A program made the position numbers and the translations under genes. A stretch of DNA of 64,000 nt from a virus: positions 37,250 through 101,249 of IMG/VR virus record IMGVR_UViG_3300037119_004556; one strand, written 5' to 3'. Shown here piece after piece: positions 11,886 through 19,663 of the stretch. The notes below the pieces were generated by a model. The model did not search any database. It was given only the letters and a program-made list of their open reading frames with translations, and was not told the origin of the DNA. Numbering within the stretch: the stretch's first letter is position 1; each line of letters begins with the position of its first letter.

Positions 11886-12841
11886 TCAACGTCTTGTACG
11901 TCAACCACGCTCACAGCGAGGTGTGCGGCGTACACGATCTTGGGCGGCGACACGCCCGACTGGTCGCGCTCGGGGAGGACATCGCGCTCGACTACATCGA
12001 GGTCAACGACATCGAGGCGTATCACCGGGTGATGGAGTCCGACAAGTTCGACGCGGTGATCATCAACTTCATGCCGGGGATCATGCCGTGGGTGACCGAG
12101 GACATCAAGCGACATCGGGCGACACGAATCGCGGTGATCCACAACTACCAGCACGACACAATCGACCAGGTCGCCGCCGACCATCACCGCCTGTTCGACT
12201 TCATGCTCGCGCTCGACCCGACGTTGATCGCCACGAACCCGTGGGTGCTCGTCACCGACCGGCCGCTACCCGACACCGTCACGCTCGGACCGTTGCCGTC
12301 ACCGCCGCGGATCGGATCGTTCGGGTTCGCGTTCCCGCACAAGAACTTCCCGGCCGTCGCCACCGAGATCGCGGCGACGTTGCAGGTCGCCATCTTCGAT
12401 CTCCACATGCCCGAGGCGTACTTCAACGGCGCTGGGGGCCGCGAACTGTACGGTCCGGGGATCGTGCGCCAGATCGAGGAGATCTTCGATGGTCATCCCG
12501 GGCTGCGTCTGCACCGCACGAGCGACCATCTCGAAGCGGACGACGTCGTCGCCCGGCTCGCCGAGAACACCGTCAACTGTCTGTTCTACGTTCCCGGTCA
12601 GCACAACGCCGGGCTGTCGTCGGCGCTCGACTACCTCGTCGCCGCCCGTCGTCCGATCATGGTGACCGACTGCACGATGTTCGCCCACTTCGATCGCGCC
12701 TGCGCGCATTTCCCCGAGGTCCGACTGAGTGAGGTGCTCGCCGATCACCGGTTCTGGTCCCAGCAGGTCGACGCCGTCTACAAGGAATCGTCGGCGGCGA
12801 TCACCGAGCAGACCGCCGCTCATCTTCGACGCATCGCATGA
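11882..12841 (+). CDS. Glycosyltransferase-like protein
   Basis: 319 aa. Begins MINVLYVNHAHSEVCGVHDL, a Rossmann-like first strand of GT-B enzymes, with VIHNYQHDTID (about 82-92). The C-terminal half has IGSFGFAFPHKNFPAVATEI and a GQHNAGLSSALDYLVAARRP segment typical of donor-site helices. No strict EX7E motif, so the enzyme class is inferred. The start and stop overlap both neighbours by 4 nt, giving a three-gene unit: C-methyltransferase, this gene, FkbM. Confidence 0.65.
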   Translation: MINVLYVNHAHSEVCGVHDLGRRHARLVALGEDIALDYIEVNDIEAYHRVMESDKFDAVIINFMPGIMPWVTEDIKRHRATRIAVIHNYQHDTIDQVAADHHRLFDFMLALDPTLIATNPWVLVTDRPLPDTVTLGPLPSPPRIGSFGFAFPHKNFPAVATEIAATLQVAIFDLHMPEAYFNGAGGRELYGPGIVRQIEEIFDGHPGLRLHRTSDHLEADDVVARLAENTVNCLFYVPGQHNAGLSSALDYLVAARRPIMVTDCTMFAHFDRACAHFPEVRLSEVLADHRFWSQQVDAVYKESSAAITEQTAAHLRRIA

Positions 12842-13470
12842 ACTGGTACTCGCAGGCCGGTCAGGACCAGTGGGTGGTCGACACCCTCGGTGACCGGCCC
12901 GGCTACTTCGTGGATGTCGGCGCCTACGACGGGGTGCAGACATCCAACACGTTCGCGTTGGAGAAGATGGGTTGGGATGGTGTCTGCATCGAGGCGTCGC
13001 CGTCGATCGCCGCCGCCTGCGCGTCGAACAGGAAGTGCCACACGGTCGCTAAGGCGGTCGCAGAGCGCGAGGGGCAGGTGTGGATGCTCGGGGACCGGAT
13101 CGTCGGTCACGGGGGCGTACAGGTGCCATCGGCGACGCTCACGGAGATCCTGCGGTCCGTGCGCGCGCCCGACACGATCGACTACATGTCGCTCGACATC
13201 GAAGGCGGCGAACTGATCGCCCTCCAAGGCTTGGACTTCGACAGGTACACCGTGATCCTGATGACCGTCGAACACAACCTCTACGCCGACGGCCCAGCCC
13301 ACAAAGACGCCATCTACGACTTCCTCACCGGTCACGGCTTCGAGCGGGTCGTCGACAACGCTCTCTGCATGGACCCGAACCCGCTGTACTACAAGCAGCC
13401 CTATGAAGACTGGTACATGAACGCCGACTACCTCGTCAGCAGAGCGTCCCCTGGCTCATCCCCGGCTTGA
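12838..13470 (+). CDS. FkbM-family methyltransferase
   Basis: 210 aa. SQAGQDQWVVDTLGDRPGYF then motif I FVDVGAYDGVQTSNTFALE (about 22-40), GVCIEASPS, and DYMSLDIEGGELIALQGLD (about 116-134), which are the hallmark blocks of FkbM (Methyltransf_21) enzymes. These O-methylate sugars or glycan-linked groups with SAM. Third gene of the sugar cluster; its 3' end overlaps the convergent DNA methyltransferase by about 35 bp. Confidence 0.85.
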   Translation: MNWYSQAGQDQWVVDTLGDRPGYFVDVGAYDGVQTSNTFALEKMGWDGVCIEASPSIAAACASNRKCHTVAKAVAEREGQVWMLGDRIVGHGGVQVPSATLTEILRSVRAPDTIDYMSLDIEGGELIALQGLDFDRYTVILMTVEHNLYADGPAHKDAIYDFLTGHGFERVVDNALCMDPNPLYYKQPYEDWYMNADYLVSRASPGSSPA

Positions 13471-14227
13471 CCCAAAGAACCTCCGCGCGCACGGCGGCCT
13501 TCTCGGCTTTGGGGGCGGTGATGATCAGGCGCCGCCAGTCAGCGAACGCTTCGTCGTACATCGGGTTGGCGTAGCCGCTCACCACGACCGGGCCGGGATG
13601 ATTGAGGAGCGCGGCGATCAGCTTGAGATGTTCAGCGTCGGACATCTCGTCGCCGTACATCGGCTGCGTGCGCACATCGTGCGGATACGGCGGGTCGGCG
13701 TAGATGAGACAGTCAGGACCGGCGTGGCGTTCGATGACTTCGAGTGCGTCGCGGTTCTCGATCTCGGCGTCCTTCAATCGCCACGCGATCTGTCGCAGTT
13801 GTGCGGGGACCTTGTTCCAACGGTGCGACATGCCTGCCGCCCGTTGGCTCGGTCCCCGGTTCTTCCATCCGGTCTTCTTGGCGAGATCGCTGGCGTGCGC
13901 CTGCCAGCATCGGACGACGAATCGGCGGGCCGCTTCGAGTTCGTCCACGGTCGCGGTGTCGCACTGGTCGTATTCGTCGCGGCTCCACGGTGTCGCTTCA
14001 AGCGCCCAGCGCAGATCGTCGGTTCGGTCGCGAAGCACCCGGAACAGGTTGGTGACCGAGCCGTTCCGGTCGTTGATCACCTCGTGCGGGACTGGGGGTT
14101 TGGTGAAGAACACGGCGCCGGATCCGAAGAACGGTTCGATGTAGTGACGGTGCGGCTCAAACTGGTTGACGATCGTCGCTGCGAGCGTCCACTTCGATCC
14201 GGGGTATCGGAGCGCCGCCGGGGTCAC
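13436..14227 (-). CDS. D12-class (Dam-like) DNA adenine N6-methyltransferase
   Basis: 263 aa, GTG start overlapping the previous stop. Motif X/I: ALRYPGSKWTLAATIVNQF and YIEPFFGSGAVFFTKP (about 29-44). Motif IV DCLIYADPPYPHD with DPPY (about 179-182). Target-recognition insert between them (WKNRGPSQRAAGMSHRW). It methylates adenine in double-stranded DNA; phages commonly use such enzymes to evade restriction or mark DNA. No cognate endonuclease nearby. Target site unknown. Confidence 0.9.
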   Translation of the reverse strand: MTPAALRYPGSKWTLAATIVNQFEPHRHYIEPFFGSGAVFFTKPPVPHEVINDRNGSVTNLFRVLRDRTDDLRWALEATPWSRDEYDQCDTATVDELEAARRFVVRCWQAHASDLAKKTGWKNRGPSQRAAGMSHRWNKVPAQLRQIAWRLKDAEIENRDALEVIERHAGPDCLIYADPPYPHDVRTQPMYGDEMSDAEHLKLIAALLNHPGPVVVSGYANPMYDEAFADWRRLIITAPKAEKAAVRAEVLWVKPGMSQGTLC

Positions 14228-14970
14228 GACGGCACGCCGCGCATGAACTCGGCGTTGCGCGCTTCGTAGAGCGCCCGGTCGCCGCGCATCAAAGCGCCGG
14301 TGCCGTGCATGTCGGCGGCTTCGTGGGCGATCGCTCCGAGCAGGTATTGCTCGGGGATCCCGTTCGCCGCGAGGTACGCCTTCACGGTCCGTTCGGCGAG
14401 ATGCCCGGCGAAGACGTGATCCTTGAACACCTCGAACATCGGCGCGAACCAGATCATGAACTCCGTCAACGTCTTCGTGCGCCAGGCGGTGCCCTGTGTG
14501 CATGGCCACTCGTTGAACGGCCCGAAGTCGTCGGGGTTGACACCGACCGTTGCCAGCCCGGCCCGGTACGCCTCCTCGAAGCCCGGGATGTGCAGCATCC
14601 AGTTCGGCCCCCAGTACCCGGCGTTGAACGCCACCATCCCCGGCGCCGCGTCGAGCAGCGCGTCGACCTTGGTCTCGATCTCGGAGTCGATGATCCACAT
14701 GTCGTACTGCAACATGATCGCATGGTCGGCCGTGATCAACTCGTGGCTCGCGAGCACATGCCAGCCGGTGAAGTCGTAGAACATTGGCAGATGCTCAACA
14801 TTGGGGCTGTAGTCACGCGCGACGACGACCTTGACGTCTGCCGGGATTCGATCCACCGGGCGATGACCCACGAACAGGTACGTATGTGAGAGCAAGTCGA
14901 ACTGCCCTGTCCGCTCGGCTTCAAGCACCAGATCTTGGTCATGAATCGTGACGTAACACTCGGTTCTCAC
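14224..14970 (-). CDS. Unrecognised protein, glycosyltransferase-like context
   Basis: 248 aa, GTG start. Aromatic-rich: YDFTGWHVLASHELITADHA, IMLQYDMWIIDSEIE (a DxD-like acidic patch at about 80-90), FNAGYWGPNWMLHIPGFEEA, CTQGTAWRTKTLTEF. The pattern recalls small GT-A-like or DUF5672-type glycosyltransferases, but I cannot assign it firmly. It sits between an HNH gene and the Dam-like gene with 4-nt overlaps on both sides, and the region around it is sugar-modifying. Confidence 0.6.
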   Translation of the reverse strand: MRTECYVTIHDQDLVLEAERTGQFDLLSHTYLFVGHRPVDRIPADVKVVVARDYSPNVEHLPMFYDFTGWHVLASHELITADHAIMLQYDMWIIDSEIETKVDALLDAAPGMVAFNAGYWGPNWMLHIPGFEEAYRAGLATVGVNPDDFGPFNEWPCTQGTAWRTKTLTEFMIWFAPMFEVFKDHVFAGHLAERTVKAYLAANGIPEQYLLGAIAHEAADMHGTGALMRGDRALYEARNAEFMRGVPS

Positions 14971-15422
14971 GCCCCAGCCCTCCGACGCCCGGATCGGATC
15001 TTGTAGATGTGACTCGCATTGACCCCGTATTCGGCTGCCAGGACGCGGGCGCTCTCGCTTCGCGAGCGGATGGCAGCGACCTCGGCGGTTGTCAGCTTCG
15101 CTTGGCCGTTGCGCTCGCCTTGATTCATTCCCCGGCTCGCCGCCATCCGAAGGTTCTCGGCGTGGCTGCCGACAACGAGATGGTCGCCCCGGAAGCAGGG
15201 TGGGTTGTCGCACAGGTGCATGACCTCCTCGTGCCGTTCAAGGGTTCGACCGACCATGCGTTCAGCGATCCGGCGATGGACGTACTGGTTCCGGCGGCGA
15301 CCGCTGCCATCGGTGTACCACATCCAGCCGTAGCCCTTGGCCCGCCCACTCTTGATGCGGACTGCCTCCGGGATCTCGATGCAGGGAGTCGTCGGGTACG
15401 CCTCGGTGGTCACGGTCTGCAA
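14967..15422 (-). CDS. HNH homing-type endonuclease
   Basis: 151 aa. HNH_3-type core HEEVMHLCDNPPCFRGDHLV (about 64-83) with VGSHAENLRMAASRGMNQGE, then a C-terminal helix-turn-helix (KLTTAEVAAIRS ... LAAEYGVNASHIYKIRSGR, about 110-146), the NUMOD/HTH arrangement of free-standing phage homing nucleases. Lies directly between two DNA methyltransferase genes on opposite strands. Expected to cut one site in related phage genomes. Confidence 0.85.
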   Translation of the reverse strand: MQTVTTEAYPTTPCIEIPEAVRIKSGRAKGYGWMWYTDGSGRRRNQYVHRRIAERMVGRTLERHEEVMHLCDNPPCFRGDHLVVGSHAENLRMAASRGMNQGERNGQAKLTTAEVAAIRSRSESARVLAAEYGVNASHIYKIRSGRRRAGA

Positions 15423-15432
15423 CCATAGTCCG

Positions 15433-16446
15433 ATGCTCCATAATCGGATCCACCAAGGCGACTGTATGGAACTCCTAGCGGCGTTGGACGACGGGTCCGT
15501 TGATCTTGTCGTTTCATCGCCGCCTTACAACATCGGCAAGTCGTACGAGTCGAAGTTGACACTTTCGGACTACCTCGCCCGACAATCGGAGGTACTTCGT
15601 GAGTGTGTGCGGGTCATGGATGACGGAGCCTCGATCTTCTGGCAGGTGGGAGCACACTCCGATGACGGAACGCTCATCCCACTCGATGTCCGTTTCTTTC
15701 CGATTCTCGAAGACCTTGGCCTTCGGCCCCGCAACCGCATCATTTGGGTTCGTCAGCATGGGCTTCACGGACGAAGGAAGTTCAGCGCGCGACATGAGAC
15801 GGTGCTGTGGTTCACCAAGGGTGACGACTACACGTTCAACCTCGACCCCATCAGAGTCCCGCAGAAATACCGGAACAAGAGAGCGTGGACGGGTGATCGC
15901 AAAGGCGAGTTGACGTGCCACCCGGATGGGAAGAACCCGGGTGACATCTGGGTGTTCCGAAACGTGAAACACAATCACGAGGAACAGACGGTCCACCCAT
16001 GCCAGTTTCCCGAAGACATGATCGCTCGGATCGTCCTGTCAACGACGAACGAGGGCGCCGTCGTTCTCGACCCGTACATGGGGACCGGAACGGTCGCCGT
16101 CGTGGCCAGGGATCTCAGCCGCACGTTCCTCGGCGCCGAGTTGAACGCCAACTATCACAGGATCGCGGAGCAGCGCATCAGCGGTCTGCCTGACGAGCAT
16201 GGCGTCTTCCCGAATCTAAAGACGCTACGCGCCTACGTGGAGCGAACCGGCGAGCCGATCGAGACGTTCCGCTTCGCGATGCAGGTTGGTCAGAAAGCAA
16301 CCAGTAGCGGAGCCGCCAAGATCAAGGCCGAACCAGAACATTTCGAGGAGATGTTGAATCGACTCAGCCACGAGGAGGACTCTTTCGCCGCCGACATCCG
16401 CGGTATGACCCGACCAAGCGACTATTTCAAGGGCGGCCAAGTCTGA
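15433..16446 (+). CDS. DNA methyltransferase (N4-cytosine/N6-adenine, SPPY type)
   Basis: 337 aa. Beta-class order: GDCMELLAALDDGSVDLVVS followed by SPPYNIG (motif IV, about 29-35) near the N-terminus, then motif I DPYMGTGTVAVVARDLSRTF (about 212-231) and FLGAELNANYHRIAEQRI. WVRQHGLHGRRKFSARHETV fits the target-recognition segment. SPPY favours N4-cytosine, though N6-adenine members exist. A C-terminal extension of about 75 residues is unassigned. Start at 15433 because the upstream extension overlaps the divergent HNH gene. Its stop overlaps the next ATG. Confidence 0.85.
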   Translation: MLHNRIHQGDCMELLAALDDGSVDLVVSSPPYNIGKSYESKLTLSDYLARQSEVLRECVRVMDDGASIFWQVGAHSDDGTLIPLDVRFFPILEDLGLRPRNRIIWVRQHGLHGRRKFSARHETVLWFTKGDDYTFNLDPIRVPQKYRNKRAWTGDRKGELTCHPDGKNPGDIWVFRNVKHNHEEQTVHPCQFPEDMIARIVLSTTNEGAVVLDPYMGTGTVAVVARDLSRTFLGAELNANYHRIAEQRISGLPDEHGVFPNLKTLRAYVERTGEPIETFRFAMQVGQKATSSGAAKIKAEPEHFEEMLNRLSHEEDSFAADIRGMTRPSDYFKGGQV

Positions 16447-17153
16447 TGGATTTACACCACTTTTTCCATTGCTATGCCGATGGTGCTTGGGAGATCCCCG
16501 TCCACGAGCACATCGGCGCGCTGCGCTTCGGTGGTCTCTACGACCAGTTGGCGTCGTTCCAGATCGGGTTCGTCGGCTCCGACGACAACATCGAGCGGGT
16601 GTGCGACGCTCTCGCCGTGTACGGGGTCAACTACACGCCGGTCGCGTCGGTCACCCAGGGTTTCGAGCAGGAGACGCTCGACAAGCTGTACGACTTCTCG
16701 CAGGACCACGATGGTGCCGTGCTGTACACGCACACCAAGGGGTCGAGTCGCGTCGAGTCGATCGACAATCCGTGGCGCCAGTCGATGGAGCAGCTATGCG
16801 TGGTCGACTGGCGTGTCGCTGTCGCCGCCTTGGAGTGCGACGGCAAGTCGATCGTCGGCTGCCATTGGATCAAGGGTGACCCGGACATCGAGCGGCTCGC
16901 CGAGGCGTGGCGCAACCGCGAGTTGAACCCGCCCGGCCTCGATGGTGTCGGCGGGATGTTCGGCGGGAACTTCTGGTGGACGCGGCTCGAACTGGTCCGC
17001 CAGAACTGTCGGCCCGGGCGCGAATCGCGCTTCGCTGCCGAACACTGGTTGGGTCAACTGTCCGAGGTGATGCCGATCAACGTCGACACGATCCTCGACT
17101 TGAACCCGGTGCCGATCACCCGATCGAACCTGGTGCCACTCCGCCTCGCTTAG
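16446..17153 (+). CDS. Glycosyltransferase-family-like protein
   Basis: 235 aa. FFHCYADGAWEIPVHEHIGA, GAVLYTHTKGSSRVESIDNP, WRQSMEQLCVVDWRVAVAAL, IVGCHWIKGD, MFGGNFWWTRLELV: this order of blocks (H-KG, W, GCHW, GGNFWW) is found in actinobacterial proteins annotated as glycosyltransferases of cell-surface loci. The catalytic mechanism cannot be read from the sequence. Coupled to the DNA methyltransferase upstream; its 3' end overlaps the minus-strand gene at 17116 by 38 bp. Confidence 0.6.
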   Translation: MDLHHFFHCYADGAWEIPVHEHIGALRFGGLYDQLASFQIGFVGSDDNIERVCDALAVYGVNYTPVASVTQGFEQETLDKLYDFSQDHDGAVLYTHTKGSSRVESIDNPWRQSMEQLCVVDWRVAVAALECDGKSIVGCHWIKGDPDIERLAEAWRNRELNPPGLDGVGGMFGGNFWWTRLELVRQNCRPGRESRFAAEHWLGQLSEVMPINVDTILDLNPVPITRSNLVPLRLA

Positions 17154-17391
17154 ACGCGATCCACGCCTCGGCGTCCTGCTCGGAGACTTGCTCCCAGTCC
17201 GGTTCGGTTTGGAGCCGCTCGAACAGGTTGGTGCTACCCGAGAACGGTGTCCAGTCGCCGGTTTGGGCGTTGTACACGTCGACGTCGATGGACGACGGCG
17301 CGTAGAAGCGAGCCGCCGCCATGTAGCCGCCCTCGTCGTCGGACCGCAGGAACCAGCCGGTCGGCGACAGGGTGGTCTCGGTGTTACTCAT
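17116..17391 (-). CDS. Hypothetical protein (91 aa) at end of head operon
   Basis: MSNTETTLSPTGWFLRSDDE, GGYMAAARFYAPSSIDVDVY, TEPDWEQVSEQDAEAWIA: a small mixed domain with several Trp. Unrecognised. The start overlaps the end of the 17384 ORF by 8 nt, so it is the last gene of the portal-MuF operon. Confidence 0.65.
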   Translation of the reverse strand: MSNTETTLSPTGWFLRSDDEGGYMAAARFYAPSSIDVDVYNAQTGDWTPFSGSTNLFERLQTEPDWEQVSEQDAEAWIASKRGGVAPGSIG

Positions 17392-19663
17392 GGACGCTCC
17401 AATGTCGGGTCTGGGAGAGGATGTGTCGTTGGGTGAGGAAGTGGCGGAGGCGGGCGGCGCTCGCTGCCAGCCGTTCGCGCCACCGCTCTGGCGTCGAAAC
17501 CTCGATCGCGCCGGTCGGCGGTTCGACGCCCTTGCTCAACTGGTCCATCTGCGCTTCGAGTTGGACTCGACGCGGGTCGCCTTTGGGGAGCACACGGGCC
17601 TGCTTGTACAGGTCGTGTTGGGCGTCCTTGATGGCTTGCGACTCGGGGGTGTGGAACTGGATCTCGTACGTGTAGCCATCGTCGGTGGTGACGTTGACGT
17701 TGACGCCCTTGTACACGTTGTTCGAGCCGGGGGGCCACGTGTTCTTGACCTTGCCGCCCGGGTTGTCCTGCGCGAGTTGGTCGATCACGGCTTGCGCTTT
17801 CTCGCCGAACTCGTCTTGCGTGTAGTGAACGGTGTAGCGCACCGCGTCCTTGATCTTGGCGGCGGCTTGCTCGCGGGTCATCACGATGCCTTCCTCGTGG
17901 GCTTCGAGGACTTCCCGTTCGATCTTCTCGGCGATCTTGTCTTGTTCCTTGCGGCGGAACTCGAAGCCGTACAACTGCGGCGGTGGTGGTTCCTCGTACT
18001 GCTCCGGGGAGCGGTCGCCGACGATCTCGATCAGCCGGTCGGAGATCGCCCGTTCACGGCGTTGGGCCTCCTCGTAGACCGGCTTGGCGAGCGCCATCGC
18101 CTCGTCGGACACGACGATCTCGCCCTTGTCATCGAACTCGATGGTGACGTCACCGCTCGTCACCGGCGGGTGGGATCCGCCGGACTGCGTGCCGGTTCCC
18201 TTCGGCGCGAAGCGCCCGATCTCGTCGTGCCATGGGTTCATGAACTCGGCCAGGCCGAACTGGCGGCGGGCGCCCGACGCCGTCACAGCGTCGCCTTCGG
18301 CTGGCTTCTCGGCGACAGCCGTGTTGGCGTTGGCGGCGGACAACGAACCGTCGCCCTGCGGCAGACCAACGAAGTCGGCGTCGGTGAGGCCGTCCTCGGC
18401 GTCGGTCGCGAACTTCGGGTACTCGCCCTCGGGGACGGGGGTTCCGCCCTCCATGAAGTTCTTGGCCGCGAAGGTCACGCCCTTCATAGTAAAGATCCAC
18501 GGCGACATTCCAGCCGCCTGCTTCTTACTCGGCGTTCCGACCCCGGCGCGGGGGATCCCTCGTGCGTCAGTCCAGTTGAGGCCGTACGAGACCAGTTCCG
18601 TGATTGGCAGGTCGATCACGATCACCGGGATCTTGATGCAGCCGCCACAGTCCGCTGACATCGCCGCCGCAGCCGCCCAACGATGGTGGCCGTCGAGGAT
18701 GTGGCCGTCCGACGAGACGAGCAGGGCGTCGCCTTCGAGCGACATCGTGCCGCCCTCCATCGCCCTGATCATGCCGCCGACTTTCTTGCCGTTCAGTTCC
18801 GACTGTGTTGCCGACAGTGACGCCGGGTCGACTTCGTTTGCGACGAAGTTGATGCCTTCCTGGCGGAGCGTGTCGAACCACTCGGGTTGCACGTCGGGGG
18901 TGATCTGCGGCATCTCGGTACGGGCGCGCCCTGACTCGCGCATCTTCGAGAACATGTTGGGGGCGCCCTCGACCGTGACCCCGGTCAAGTCAACGACGTC
19001 CTGGGGTGCGTCGGCGAAGTTGCGGATCACGTCGTCGGCGTCGATCGGGTTGACGACGATGTCGCCGCCGTTGATCACCTCCTGAGCGAGCGCCTCATGG
19101 TCGACTCCGGTCGAGCGGTTACCGCCCGGCTTCACTTCGAGCTTCGAGACGATGTCGCCCTCGTTGCCCTGGGTCGGCTGATCGGTCCCCTCGGGAGCGG
19201 CGACGCCGGACGACTTCGTGCCTGCGCCCTTCGGCGCGAACTTGCCTTCCTCGTCGTGCCACGGGTTGGCGAACTCGTTGATCCCCCACGTGAGGACAGG
19301 CGGCATGGTGAACCCGGCGCGGCGGATCTCGTCCAACTGGCGTTCGATGTCGAGCATCTCGCCGCTCGTGCCGCCAGCGCGTGCGATGGCGTTCAAGGCG
19401 TCCTCCATCCACGCATCGAACTCGTCCGGGTCTTCGGCCTCGGCCGCGCCCTTCACGAGGTCGGCTACTTCGCGGGTCTCGGGCATGGAGTCCAGGATCC
19501 GTGCGACCCGCGTCAGCGTCTTCGCGCTCTTGGGGGCGTGCAGTCCCAGCCATCCTGGTCGGGTCATCCCGCCGCTGTCGTCAATGTCGCCCTTGGTGCC
19601 GGTGCCTTTCGGCGCGAAGCGGCCGATTTCGTCGTGCCACGGGTTGGCGAAGGTGGCGGTCAT
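17384..19663 (-). CDS. Tagged multidomain protein A: helical, ParB/Srx-like, RelA/SpoT-like modules
   Basis: 759 aa with three tag copies (Asn of NPW at residues 7, 133 and 476). Module 1 (about 25-128): small helical region, unassigned. Module 2 (about 150-400): ParB/sulfiredoxin-like fold, with ALLVSSDGHILDGHHRWAAA (DGHHR is the ParB-nuclease-type core) and KIPVIVIDLPI. Module 3 (about 500-735): RelA/SpoT-like nucleotidyltransferase outline: AAAKIKDAVRYTVHYTQDEF, KVKNTWPPGSNNVYKGVNVN, YEIQFHTPESQAIKDAQHDL. Last of four giant ORFs. Its start overlaps the stop of the previous ORF by 4 nt. The RelA/SpoT assignment is by motif; it may be a toxin-type pyrophosphokinase. Catalytic competence is unproven. 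Confidence 0.8.
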   Translation of the reverse strand: MTATFANPWHDEIGRFAPKGTGTKGDIDDSGGMTRPGWLGLHAPKSAKTLTRVARILDSMPETREVADLVKGAAEAEDPDEFDAWMEDALNAIARAGGTSGEMLDIERQLDEIRRAGFTMPPVLTWGINEFANPWHDEEGKFAPKGAGTKSSGVAAPEGTDQPTQGNEGDIVSKLEVKPGGNRSTGVDHEALAQEVINGGDIVVNPIDADDVIRNFADAPQDVVDLTGVTVEGAPNMFSKMRESGRARTEMPQITPDVQPEWFDTLRQEGINFVANEVDPASLSATQSELNGKKVGGMIRAMEGGTMSLEGDALLVSSDGHILDGHHRWAAAAAMSADCGGCIKIPVIVIDLPITELVSYGLNWTDARGIPRAGVGTPSKKQAAGMSPWIFTMKGVTFAAKNFMEGGTPVPEGEYPKFATDAEDGLTDADFVGLPQGDGSLSAANANTAVAEKPAEGDAVTASGARRQFGLAEFMNPWHDEIGRFAPKGTGTQSGGSHPPVTSGDVTIEFDDKGEIVVSDEAMALAKPVYEEAQRRERAISDRLIEIVGDRSPEQYEEPPPPQLYGFEFRRKEQDKIAEKIEREVLEAHEEGIVMTREQAAAKIKDAVRYTVHYTQDEFGEKAQAVIDQLAQDNPGGKVKNTWPPGSNNVYKGVNVNVTTDDGYTYEIQFHTPESQAIKDAQHDLYKQARVLPKGDPRRVQLEAQMDQLSKGVEPPTGAIEVSTPERWRERLAASAARLRHFLTQRHILSQTRHWSVHE
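18191..18238 (-). repeat. Tag copy 1
   Basis: Encodes FM-NPWHDEIGRFAPKGTG before the RelA/SpoT-like module. Confidence 0.9.
19220..19267 (-). repeat. Tag copy 2
   Basis: Encodes the variant NPWHDEEGKFAPKGAG before the ParB/Srx-like module. Confidence 0.9.
19598..19645 (-). repeat. Tag copy 3
   Basis: Encodes the tag at the N-terminus (residues 7-22) of the 17384-19663 protein. Confidence 0.9.

Noticed and set aside
17372-18658. 428-codon plus-strand ORF
   Set aside because: Antisense of the RelA/SpoT-like module, which has recognisable conserved blocks.
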